Source: Tenacibaculum todarodis (GTDB lineage: Bacteria > Bacteroidota > Bacteroidia > Flavobacteriales > Flavobacteriaceae). Taken from it: a stretch of DNA of 64,000 nt. The notes beneath the pieces were generated by a model. That model saw nothing but the letters and a program-made list of their open reading frames with translations. It searched no databases and was not told the DNA's origin. Of the stretch, positions 19,135-27,198 are shown piece by piece (within the stretch, counting starts at the first letter, position 1; each line of letters opens with the position of its first letter). Both the position numbers and the translations under genes were made by a program. The stretch covers positions 925,001-989,000 of the forward strand of contig NZ_CP018155.1 of assembly GCF_001889045.1 (NCBI RefSeq). The letters run 5' to 3'.

Positions 19135-19949
19135 ACGATTCAATAGTAATCAATGATGCAAAAATTTTCTTTAAAAACTCAACTAATATGGCTGAGATAC
19201 CTTCATCATCGGTTAACTTAATTATAACATCACCACCTTATTGGACTTTGAAAGACTATGAAAATGAAGATCAAATTGGATTGGGTAGTTCTTCTTATGA
19301 ATATTATTTAAGTGAATTAAATAAAGTTTGGCAAGAATGTATTAGGGTATTAGCTCCTGATGGTAAAATCTGTATTAATATAATGCCTTTTCTTTTAACA
19401 GGTAAAGCAGCCCGTTTTAAAAGAAGAGAAACAAGATTAGTTTTAGGTGATATTGAGAGATTTATGGATAGCACCAAAGAAATGTATCAATTTGGCTTAT
19501 ATATATGGGATAAAAGAAAAATAGCTCGCTTTAGTTCTTTTGGCTCATACCCATATCCCCCAAACCTTTTTTCTACATATCCTTATGAATGGATAACTGT
19601 TTTTTCTAAACAAGGAAAAAGACCAAAAGTGTCTAAAGAAATAAAAGAAAAATCAAAATTAACTACTAAGGAATGGCAGGATTGGGCTATTAATTCCATT
19701 TGGGAAATGCAACCAGCAAGTGCAAAAAGAGAAAAGCATCCAGCACCTTTTCCTGATGAAATGCCCAAAAGATTAATAAGATTGCATAGTTTTTATGGTG
19801 ATACTGTACTTGACCCTTTTTTAGGTACCGGAACAACGGCTAAAGTAGCTTTAGAATTAGGTCGTAAGGCAATTGGTTATGAACTGAATAGAGAATATGA
19901 ACCTTTAATTACTAAAAAATTATTATCCGTAGAAGAATGCGTGTTATAA
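19122..19949 (+). CDS. DNA methyltransferase, beta-class motif order (SPPY before motif I)
   Basis: 275 residues. TSPPYWTLKDYENEDQIGLG near residue 36 is motif IV. DPFLGTGTTAKVALELGRKAIGYELN near 230 is motif I. This order is the beta class, common among N4-cytosine and N6-adenine methyltransferases. PAPFPDEMPKRLIRLHSF just before motif I is the usual motif X region. It protects host DNA in a restriction-modification system together with the preceding enzyme. The next gene overlaps its end by 13 bases. Confidence 0.88.
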   Translation: MDKINDSIVINDAKIFFKNSTNMAEIPSSSVNLIITSPPYWTLKDYENEDQIGLGSSSYEYYLSELNKVWQECIRVLAPDGKICINIMPFLLTGKAARFKRRETRLVLGDIERFMDSTKEMYQFGLYIWDKRKIARFSSFGSYPYPPNLFSTYPYEWITVFSKQGKRPKVSKEIKEKSKLTTKEWQDWAINSIWEMQPASAKREKHPAPFPDEMPKRLIRLHSFYGDTVLDPFLGTGTTAKVALELGRKAIGYELNREYEPLITKKLLSVEECVL

Positions 19950-20410
19950 AATTAAATGTTAATGCAAATCTTATTGATGTATCAAATAATAAGGATTCAG
20001 GTAAAATAAGAGAATATATTGATTTAGGTGTAAAATCTAAAAAACAAGCTGATTTAATTATTTCATTAGCTGGTACAATATCAGAAAAAGAGAATGAATT
20101 TGTTGGTATTGAAACAAAATACTTATTTGGTAAAAGAGATAAGAGATTTGAAATTGTATTTAAAAAGGATAAAATAATTAACATAATAAAAATTTCTAAA
20201 CAAAAAAAGTTTGATAAAGATGCAATTGAATTAGATATAATAATTTCAGATATGGCTGAAAGATATAATCTTACAGTAAATGGTATTGTATTATTAACTG
20301 ACCATTTTGATTTAGTATTAACAGAAAAATACTCAACTAATTTGAAAAATTCAATAGAGATTGTAAGCTACAATAAATTTAAAGAAAAGTATGTCATATC
20401 TAATAAATAG
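19937..20410 (+). CDS. Uncharacterised small protein in the defence operon (possible PD-ExK fold)
   Basis: 157 residues, not recognised. No membrane segment. ADLIISLAG (Asp39) followed by FVGIETKYLF (Glu59-Thr-Lys61) is spaced like a PD-(D/E)XK active site, but it is the only support for a nuclease and could be chance. The rest is Lys-rich. It overlaps both neighbours (13 and 20 bases), so its expression is tied to the methyltransferases. It could be a nuclease subunit or an accessory specificity factor. Confidence 0.55.
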   Translation: MRVIKLNVNANLIDVSNNKDSGKIREYIDLGVKSKKQADLIISLAGTISEKENEFVGIETKYLFGKRDKRFEIVFKKDKIINIIKISKQKKFDKDAIELDIIISDMAERYNLTVNGIVLLTDHFDLVLTEKYSTNLKNSIEIVSYNKFKEKYVISNK

Positions 20411-21578
20411 AAACCCTCCAGGAAGATTAGAATGCCTTCATAATCTTTGTAAATTTATATCAAGTAAATACAATTTAGGTGATACATTTAATATGAAAGA
20501 TATTAAGTATGATTCCTCTGAAGATAATATATTAAATCATTGTAGTTTACTAAAGTCAAACAGTCTATTGAATATTAAGTATTGTCCTTATAAGGATAAT
20601 CCTTTAAATACTTCTGGTTGCTCATTAACTAATGGTGTAAATGATGATACTACAAAGTCTAAAGAAATAAGCAATACTGTAAATGCTTTAGATGCATTAG
20701 GATTTTTGCTTAGAAGAAAAAGAAATATTCAAATCACACATCAAGGATTACTTTTCGCAAAAACTGAGTACAATTCAATTGAAATGCTTAAAATCATTAG
20801 AAATGCAGTGTCTGGTTATGGTATGTTTATAGGTTTTCTTGCACAAATAAAGTTATTAGGAAAAAACAGTTTTGACACAAATGAAATAACCTTAGGTTAT
20901 CCAAATTCTAATGAAAAAATATTATATGAAGGTAACACTATTATTATATCAGGTGGTTCTGAGAGTGATAGCAATACAAGAACAAAATCTTGTCTGTTAG
21001 CTTGGGGCATATCTTGCGGTTTTTTTATTCCTGAAAATTTAGATGATGACAGTTATAATGCTGACACTTCATATCAAGTAGTAACAAGAACTTATACTCT
21101 TGCAAAAAAACGCAACTTAAGAAAATACAAAGTAACAAACTTTCCTGACCATCTATTTACTGGGAATCATATTGTTAAAAAGCCATTAGATTATAACAAT
21201 TTAACGAAAAATACAGGAGCACTTCGCGAAAATAATCAAGCAAAAATTAGAGAACTTACATTAAAAGTAGAACCAAAAATAAAAAACCGTAGATATGCAA
21301 TAATCTATGCCTTGAATAAAGCCTATTTAGAAAAATCAACACTTGATTTTGATAGTTTAATTAATTTTTTAAACGATTATCCTGAACTATTTATTGTTAA
21401 TCAAGAGACTTTTGAAGATGTTATGTATTCTGAATTAAATATTGCATTTATGGTAGGCACACCTTTTTCTGTTAGTGATAATAATGAATTAAAGCCTCTT
21501 GTAGGGGTAGATATGGTAGAGGTAAGTTTAGGTGCTCCTATAGGTTTAATTAATGCTATGAAAAAATTCAATATATGA
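20391..21578 (+). CDS. Uncharacterised defence-operon protein, possible winged-helix DNA-binding subunit
   Basis: 395 residues, not recognised. The N-terminal 70 residues contain several Cys (CLHNLC, NHCSLL, KYCPYK, SGCSL). Residues about 95-125 (ISNTVNALDALGFLLRRKRN then IQITHQGLLFAK) look like a winged helix. The remainder is mixed alpha/beta without a recognisable active site. It overlaps the next (nuclease) gene by four bases (ATGA), the tight coupling expected of subunits of one complex. A target-recognition subunit for the nuclease is the simplest guess. Confidence 0.55.
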   Translation: MSYLINRNPPGRLECLHNLCKFISSKYNLGDTFNMKDIKYDSSEDNILNHCSLLKSNSLLNIKYCPYKDNPLNTSGCSLTNGVNDDTTKSKEISNTVNALDALGFLLRRKRNIQITHQGLLFAKTEYNSIEMLKIIRNAVSGYGMFIGFLAQIKLLGKNSFDTNEITLGYPNSNEKILYEGNTIIISGGSESDSNTRTKSCLLAWGISCGFFIPENLDDDSYNADTSYQVVTRTYTLAKKRNLRKYKVTNFPDHLFTGNHIVKKPLDYNNLTKNTGALRENNQAKIRELTLKVEPKIKNRRYAIIYALNKAYLEKSTLDFDSLINFLNDYPELFIVNQETFEDVMYSELNIAFMVGTPFSVSDNNELKPLVGVDMVEVSLGAPIGLINAMKKFNI

Positions 21579-22576
21579 ATGAAAATAAATACTGTCCACA
21601 TATTTACGACACTTCATTACCACCCTGTATAAGTTTAGGTGTTGTTAAATATAATTACTTGAAAGATCTTTTGAATAATAATAAAGGCTCTAACCAAGAA
21701 TTAATGATTGCTCATTCAATTGAATGTATTGAGTTTAAAGATAAAGCTATTGATATAAAAAATGAGAATTGTATCAATTGTATGTATTGCGTTTTCGGTT
21801 GTCCAGGAAACAATATTGAGATAGATAATAAATTTAAACTTTCAGCTTTATGTTCTGATTTTAAGAGTGATTATGAAAATCGACTCAAACAGGAAACCTT
21901 AGATGAACTATTTAATGGCTCTTTTATAAAATTGCCGAAAATAAGGTTGGCTCAATTCAAAGTTAAATACAAATCTTTTTCTGACTTTACTTCTGTAGAT
22001 GAAACTAAAAATATATCTGTTTGGGGTGCTAATAGCTTGAAATTCTTGTCAAAATCTTCAAATCCTCAATTAGGTCTTGAAATCGGGATGAATATTAAAT
22101 CAAGAGATAGAGGTGGTCGTTTAGATATATGCTTACTAAATAAAGGTGTGTTATTAGTAGCAGAAGCAAAAGTTAGCTTTTCTAAGATGATGAATGAAAA
22201 TAGATATTTGTCCCAAATGATTGCTTACGAAGAGGAGATTTTATCAACATTAGAAAAAAATGATGATAACATAAAACATTATAAATTCTTACTTATAGGA
22301 GGTAATGAATCAGACTTGTTACCACCAACACATCCTGAATGCACTTCTAATGTAGGGGATCAATCTTCACTTTTTTATAAGAATTGCTTAGATAATAATA
22401 TTTTCTTTATCAGTGCTAATGCAATTTTATCTCTTGGGATTAAGAAAGTTTTTTTTGGAGATAACTACTCAATTGAAAACTTATCAAAAACTATATTTTC
22501 GCCAACCAATATTGGGTTATTATCATCCGGTTTAATCCAAAAAGATTTCAAATTAAAACCTTTAATTGTTAAGTAA
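21575..22576 (+). CDS. PD-(D/E)XK nuclease with an N-terminal ferredoxin-type Cys4 motif
   Basis: 333 residues. Cys66, Cys69, Cys72 and Cys76 followed by Pro form CxxCxxCxxxCP, the classic [4Fe-4S] motif. The C-terminal half has a nuclease core: Glu170 (LGLEIGM), Asp184 (GGRLDICLL) and Glu197-Ala-Lys199 (VAEAKV), the E...D...ExK pattern of PD-(D/E)XK enzymes. It is probably the DNA-cleaving enzyme of the operon, either the restriction endonuclease or an effector for the Argonaute encoded 7 bp downstream. Cas4 and AddB pair Fe-S clusters with this fold, but with a different Cys spacing. Confidence 0.75.
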   Translation: MNENKYCPHIYDTSLPPCISLGVVKYNYLKDLLNNNKGSNQELMIAHSIECIEFKDKAIDIKNENCINCMYCVFGCPGNNIEIDNKFKLSALCSDFKSDYENRLKQETLDELFNGSFIKLPKIRLAQFKVKYKSFSDFTSVDETKNISVWGANSLKFLSKSSNPQLGLEIGMNIKSRDRGGRLDICLLNKGVLLVAEAKVSFSKMMNENRYLSQMIAYEEEILSTLEKNDDNIKHYKFLLIGGNESDLLPPTHPECTSNVGDQSSLFYKNCLDNNIFFISANAILSLGIKKVFFGDNYSIENLSKTIFSPTNIGLLSSGLIQKDFKLKPLIVK

Positions 22577-22583
22577 TATGTAG

Positions 22584-24635
22584 ATGGAAAACCTTACATT
22601 AAATATAATCCCATTCAGCCATCCAGTTCAAGAACTGGAGATAGGCTTTTATAAGCAAGAGAAACAAGGCTATTATTCACTTTGGAAAGGAGAATATCCT
22701 CAATCTTTTTGGGAAGATTTTAATGATGAAATGAAAGCGTGTGATAAATTATACACGAACTTTAAAGACACAGAAAATTGTGACTATAAAACAAAAGTAG
22801 ATTATTCAAAAAACAAACGTTTAGCAGTACATTATTATAGCAGGTTAATCTACAATTACTTCGTAACTGTAGCAGATGCAGTTAAGATTAATTTTGTTAA
22901 AGACGTGCAAATATGGTTTATAGATAATAGAAAAACCACATCTGTTTATACTTCGTATAAACGATTTACCATAAAAGTACAATTCAATAAAGTAACAGAG
23001 TTTCCAGAATTATTAGTTTCATTTGATGGCAATACAAACGTTTTAAACAAGTCTTTATCAGAATTAGATGATTTCCCACCAGAGTTAATAAACTACGTTA
23101 AATTCAACACTAAAATAGTAAAATACGAATATGCAGAAGAAGATATAAAGCAACATATAGAAGAACTATATCCAATCCTATCAAATAGAATTAGAGATTT
23201 TTTACAAATTCCAAGACCTGCATTTTCAAGAGGTAATAAATACAAGCCTTACTATACAAACATAATAGACTTCTATAATAATTACTTAAACACTAAAGCG
23301 TTTAAAGAAATTATTCCTTTAGATGATAATGGGTTTCATCAAATGCCTGAACACAAAGTGTTCAGTACATCTGCCAATTCTAATAAACTACGTTTTTATA
23401 ATGGCACAGACATAGTACCTCATAATGGTATGAAAAATAAAGGACCATATAAATCAAGTCCTCACGCAAGCGTTCGTTTCTTTTTTATTTATCATCAACC
23501 AGATAGGTCATTTGCGGTTAAAACACTTTACAAGTATTTTACTGAAGGCTACAAAGCACCAAATGGAAACTTATATTTTCAACCCTTAAAAACCTATATA
23601 AAACAACCTTTTATAATTGATAGAGATACAAGTATTGCTTATGAAAATACTGATACTGCATTAAAAGAAATAAAACAAGGTTTGTTAAATCTTGAAAAGC
23701 AACCCAATACAAGATATGTAGCAATTTATGTTACACCAATTCATAAAACAGAAACGGACGAGCAGAAGAAAATGCTCTATTATCAAATAAAAGAAGAATT
23801 ATTAAAACACGAAATCAGTTCACAAGTAATCTATAAAGAAAATATAGGTCATAAAAACTTTAGTTTTTACTTACCTAATATCGCTATTGCTCTATTAGCC
23901 AAAATAGATGGTATTCCTTGGAGATTAGATAGAGATACCAAAAACGAATTAATAGTTGGTGTTGGTGCTTTCACTTCGTTAAATCACAACATCAAATATG
24001 TAGGTAGTGCATTTTGTTTTAATAATAATGGAGAGTTTAAAGGTTTTGATTGTTTTAAAGCAGATGAAACAGATTTATTAGCAGGAACAATTGGCAAACA
24101 AATTTTAAAGTATGTTATAGATAATGATAAAGAAGCAGATAGGCTAATTATTCATTTCTATAAGAAAATGGGTAATAAAGAGTTAAAACCTATTATGAAG
24201 ATGCTAAAAACATTAGGTTTAAGCATTCCTGTAGTTATTATTACAATTAATAAAACCACATCAGAAGATAATGTTGCTTTTGATACAAATAGTAATGAAT
24301 TAATGCCTGTTAGTGGTACTTATGTAAAAATTGGTTGGGATCAATACTTATTGTTTAATAATGTAAGATACAGAGAAAATGAAATAGTAAAGGACAATCC
24401 ATTTCCTGTAAAACTTACTTTCACTTCTACGATAGATGGCTATTTTGATGATAGAACAGTAATAGAAGAATTAATAGACCAAGTGTATCAATTTAGTAGA
24501 ATGTATTGGAAATCAGTAAAACAACAAAATTTACCAGTAACTATAAAATACCCAGAAATGGCAGCAGAAATATTTCCATTTTTTGAAGGAGATAAACTTC
24601 CAGACTTCGGTAAAAATAATCTTTGGTTTTTATAA
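22584..24635 (+). CDS. Long prokaryotic Argonaute with a degenerate (slicing-dead) PIWI site
   Basis: 683 residues, full-length pAgo size. MID domain about 375-445 (YYQIKEELLKHEISSQVIY, NIAIALLAKIDGIPWRL is diagnostic) and PIWI about 455-683, ending in NNLWFL. Against the DEDD tetrad of active pAgos: the first Asp (VGFD in TtAgo) is Gly461 in VGVG, the glutamate finger is not seen in LLAGTIGKQIL, the third (RDG) is Tyr526 in HFYKKM, the fourth is Glu658 in KYPEMA. It should bind a guide and target without cutting. Inactive long pAgos elsewhere act with partner nucleases or membrane effectors; the gene before it is a nuclease. Last gene of the operon. Confidence 0.9.
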   Translation: MENLTLNIIPFSHPVQELEIGFYKQEKQGYYSLWKGEYPQSFWEDFNDEMKACDKLYTNFKDTENCDYKTKVDYSKNKRLAVHYYSRLIYNYFVTVADAVKINFVKDVQIWFIDNRKTTSVYTSYKRFTIKVQFNKVTEFPELLVSFDGNTNVLNKSLSELDDFPPELINYVKFNTKIVKYEYAEEDIKQHIEELYPILSNRIRDFLQIPRPAFSRGNKYKPYYTNIIDFYNNYLNTKAFKEIIPLDDNGFHQMPEHKVFSTSANSNKLRFYNGTDIVPHNGMKNKGPYKSSPHASVRFFFIYHQPDRSFAVKTLYKYFTEGYKAPNGNLYFQPLKTYIKQPFIIDRDTSIAYENTDTALKEIKQGLLNLEKQPNTRYVAIYVTPIHKTETDEQKKMLYYQIKEELLKHEISSQVIYKENIGHKNFSFYLPNIAIALLAKIDGIPWRLDRDTKNELIVGVGAFTSLNHNIKYVGSAFCFNNNGEFKGFDCFKADETDLLAGTIGKQILKYVIDNDKEADRLIIHFYKKMGNKELKPIMKMLKTLGLSIPVVIITINKTTSEDNVAFDTNSNELMPVSGTYVKIGWDQYLLFNNVRYRENEIVKDNPFPVKLTFTSTIDGYFDDRTVIEELIDQVYQFSRMYWKSVKQQNLPVTIKYPEMAAEIFPFFEGDKLPDFGKNNLWFL

Positions 24636-24906
24636 ACAAGCATTTATCTAAATAACAAACATAGTATTTAATAGGTGTGCTACGCACGACTTTAATATCG
24701 GTTAGTTCCGTAGGTTTTCCCACAGGCTATAAAAATCCAACGTTATTCGTGCCTCATAACTTTTCTGTCTTTTTATACCCTTCCGCTTTCCCACCGCATA
24801 GTTATTTTTTTTGTCACACTTCTTGCAGAAAAAAGCAATAAGACGTATTGTTCGCCAATGCCCGCAATGAACAAACTTGTGCCAAAAAAAACAACCCAAA
24901 GTTAAG

Positions 24907-24992
24907 TAACATAATGTGGCATTATAGTACATACCCAAAAGGGCTACATTGCATTTCGGGCTTCGCCTATGTCCTATAATAACATTATGTTA
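24907..24992. repeat. Imperfect inverted repeat with 25-26-base arms
   Basis: The left arm, from TAACATAATGTGG to ATTATAGTACATA, mirrors the right arm, from TATGTCCTATAAT to AACATTATGTTA. The loop of about 35 bases includes GGGCTACATTGCATTTCGGG. The arms are too long and the loop too big for a simple terminator. It lies 270 bp after the Argonaute gene. Confidence 0.6.
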
Positions 24993-25557
24993 AATAACCG
25001 CACGAGCCAACGCATAAAACCTACTTCACCAACCGAAAGACCACAATTCCCCACCACCCTTTTCAGCGGTCAGAAAAAAAATAAACTATTCATAATTACG
25101 GCTTTTAGAGGTTTCATTACACTCGTTCATTTCGTGCCTACATTCACTCACTACAATCAACCACTAACGCCTACAACAGCCACGCAAGAGTAACTCATTC
25201 TCTACATTACACTATGCCAACGCACAATTCCATTACGCAAACCGAATATTTTATCCACCCAAAAAGAGTTTACAGTAAATTGTAAAGTTTGCAAACTCTG
25301 CAACCCTGCAAAATATTCAGTTTACTTCATTCCATCCCACCCAATAGTTCCATTTCGTTCAATCGTCACACTTGCCACCATCAGCCCACGCTTTTAGAAT
25401 AGGTATAGTTTATTTTTTTTCTGGTCATATTTCCCCAAAGGAATTGAACAACATTTGGTAGTTATCAAGAAACATAGAGGTAGATAATATTATAACAAAA
25501 GAATAAAAAAGAATGCAAGAGTAAGCGGACGGTTTGGTCTGAAAAGGTCAAGCCCTA

Positions 25558-25610
25558 CGGGTTTTGAAAAAAATCTCCACCCAAAAGGGTAGTATTTTTC
25601 TCAAAAACCT
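25558..25610. repeat. Long hairpin 110 bp before the DUF6943 gene
   Basis: GGGTTTTGAAAAAAATCTCC then CCC-AAAA-GGG, then TAGTATTTTTCTCAAAAACC. The 24-base arms pair with few mismatches. There is no U-tract directly after the stem on either strand, so it is more likely a structured RNA or origin element than a terminator. Confidence 0.6.
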
Positions 25611-25721
25611 TGTCAGCCCAACCCTTACCACTTGTTAAACGGCTTTCTTTTTTTTTCGTTTTTTTCTTTGTCAAAAAATTTTGTGAAGGGGATTTCGGAA
25701 TACAACTAAAATCCGTTTAAA

Positions 25722-26153
25722 ATGACAAAATTCTATCTGAAAACAAACAGCAAAACAGCCGAAACAAAAAAACCACACTTCTACATTCTGAATAAAGGGA
25801 TGAATAGCGGAAAGCCATTAAAAGAGCCTTGTCCGAATTGCTTTGTACTTACAGCAAATACAGAAGAAGAATTACAGAGTTTATATTGGTTATGTTTTGG
25901 ATTATGGAAGGCAAAATCTTTTCATTATTACCTCAAAGGTTCAGTAATTCCATTTATCACAATAAACGATATGCGAAAAGCAATTGCAGGCGGTTATGAA
26001 ATAGCAGAAGAAAACAAGCCTGTATTTAAAAAATCAGTAAAAGTGCTTCAACTTTTGGAAGATAAAGAAAAGCAGTATCATCAAAATATCCAATTAATAC
26101 AAGATGCAAAAAGGGCTATTTTTTACCGATATATTTCGAGAAGAAGAAAGTAA
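25722..26153 (+). CDS. DUF6943-family protein
   Basis: 143 residues. The pattern KKPHFYILNKGMNSGKPLKEPCPNCF..., then LYWLCFGLWKAKSFHYYLKGSVIPFITINDMRK and a Lys-rich C-terminus ending in AKRAIFYRYISRRRK, is what I recall for DUF6943. This family is frequent in Bacteroidota mobile elements and has no known function. CPNC could bind metal together with the Cys in the WLC segment. It follows the non-coding region and faces the next gene. Confidence 0.7.
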   Translation: MTKFYLKTNSKTAETKKPHFYILNKGMNSGKPLKEPCPNCFVLTANTEEELQSLYWLCFGLWKAKSFHYYLKGSVIPFITINDMRKAIAGGYEIAEENKPVFKKSVKVLQLLEDKEKQYHQNIQLIQDAKRAIFYRYISRRRK

Positions 26154-26247
26154 TGTATTTCGCAATTAAGTCCACTAAAAGCAAAGTATATAGTATCTAT
26201 GATTGCACCACCTTAATAAAACAATGAAATAGAATACAGCACAAAAA

Positions 26248-26270
26248 AAGCCTACTCAATGAGCAGGCTT
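26248..26270 (-). terminator. Terminator of the conserved island gene at 26303
   Basis: AAGCCTACTCA / TGAGCAGGCTT stem with the A-run 26243-26249 forming a U-tract on the minus strand. It may also stop plus-strand transcripts from the DUF6943 gene. Confidence 0.75.
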
Positions 26271-26302
26271 CTTTAATCAACTATTTTCTAAATTACGGCA
26301 TC

Positions 26303-27106
26303 TTAGAAAATATCAACAATCTTCATTGCATTTCCTTGATTGAAAATGTAATAGTTTGAATTTACTTCTTGATAAAACTCAATACCAACAACATTAATCA
26401 AATTAACATCTGGTGTCATTGTTGGAGAACCAGGCAATGTTGCGATTAATGATTGTAAAGGAGTAACAGTATCTACAGGTAAATATGCAGAATATTCAAC
26501 ATTTACTAATTCATTTAATGCTTGTTCTTTTGGTTCATAAACACCTGTTACAGTATTAAATTCAAAATCAGATATTACTGAAATTGAGTTAATAATTCTG
26601 AAATGACTTGCACCTGCAGGAATGTTTAAATAATTCAAAGGATTAAATGCAGGAACATCTAAAGTTGAACTATCTCTACCAGCGGAAGGTGTTAAAGTGA
26701 ATGGAGCATTTAACGCACCACTAAAAGAAGTAAATCTATTAAATTCAAATCCTTTTAAATATTGAGGCACTTGCGAAATAAGTACGGCTCTTTTACCTCT
26801 TGCTTCTGAACCATCTTCTAAATTGATTTTTTTCATTACAGCAGTTAATCGTCCTGTTACTTGACTATCTGCCATAGATTTCATCAAACTTGATACACCT
26901 ACACGAATAGATTTACCAACCATTGCACAGCCACCAAATTCATTCATATTTTCTCGTGTTCTTTGGAACGCAGGGTCATTCTTTACTTGGTCGCCAGTTG
27001 GTCCACCAACTAATCCTGCAAAATATCCATCATTTCCTTTTATCTTGAAGTGTCTAATATCACCAAGAGTACCTACATATTTTAGGGGTCCTTTCTGTCT
27101 TGCCAT
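26303..27106 (-). CDS. Conserved Bacteroidota element-borne protein of unknown function
   Basis: 267 residues, no signal peptide or membrane segment. The N-terminal block GPLKYVGTLGDIRHFKIKG, FAGLVGGPTGDQVKNDPAFQRTRENMNEFGG, GKSIRVGVSSLMKSMADSQV belongs to a family I recall as widespread in Bacteroidota genomes but unassigned. The C-terminal half is probably beta-rich. It has its own strong promoter and terminator and is transcribed against the rest of the island, which suggests an abundantly or independently expressed product. Structural protein or DNA-binding architectural protein are open guesses. Confidence 0.65.
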   Translation of the reverse strand: MARQKGPLKYVGTLGDIRHFKIKGNDGYFAGLVGGPTGDQVKNDPAFQRTRENMNEFGGCAMVGKSIRVGVSSLMKSMADSQVTGRLTAVMKKINLEDGSEARGKRAVLISQVPQYLKGFEFNRFTSFSGALNAPFTLTPSAGRDSSTLDVPAFNPLNYLNIPAGASHFRIINSISVISDFEFNTVTGVYEPKEQALNELVNVEYSAYLPVDTVTPLQSLIATLPGSPTMTPDVNLINVVGIEFYQEVNSNYYIFNQGNAMKIVDIF

Positions 27107-27147
27107 TTTAATTTATTTTTTTGTTAAACATTAATTTATTATCATTA

Positions 27148-27178
27148 CAAATATAAATACAAGTATCTGATTATCAAT
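27148..27178 (-). promoter_or_regulatory. Promoter for the gene at 26303
   Basis: On the minus strand ATTG, a 19-base spacer, then TATATTTG (plus-strand CAAATATA at 27148-27155). This matches the Bacteroidota TTG-N19-TAnnTTTG pattern and lies 42 bp before the ATG at 27106. Confidence 0.75.
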
Positions 27179-27198
27179 ACTTAAACAAGTGTAAACAA

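Larger units (their letters stand above)
24636..25721. other. 1.1-kb non-coding, strand-asymmetric region of island 1
   Basis: No credible gene on either strand; the longest frames lack family resemblance. The plus strand is rich in C and A and poorer in G, unlike the neighbouring coding DNA. It holds an inverted repeat at 24907-24992, the palindrome AGTTTGCAAACT at 25286-25297, and a strong hairpin at 25558-25610. Candidates are a replication or transfer origin, or a structured RNA. Confidence 0.6.

Noticed and set aside
22584..24635. Short pAgo (MID-PIWI only) with a separate APAZ partner
   Set aside because: At 683 residues with about 370 residues before the MID domain, this is a long-type pAgo.
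24969..25193. 74-codon frame in the non-coding part of island 1
   Set aside because: Low-complexity Thr/Pro-rich product with no family resemblance, in C/A-skewed DNA; most likely a chance frame.
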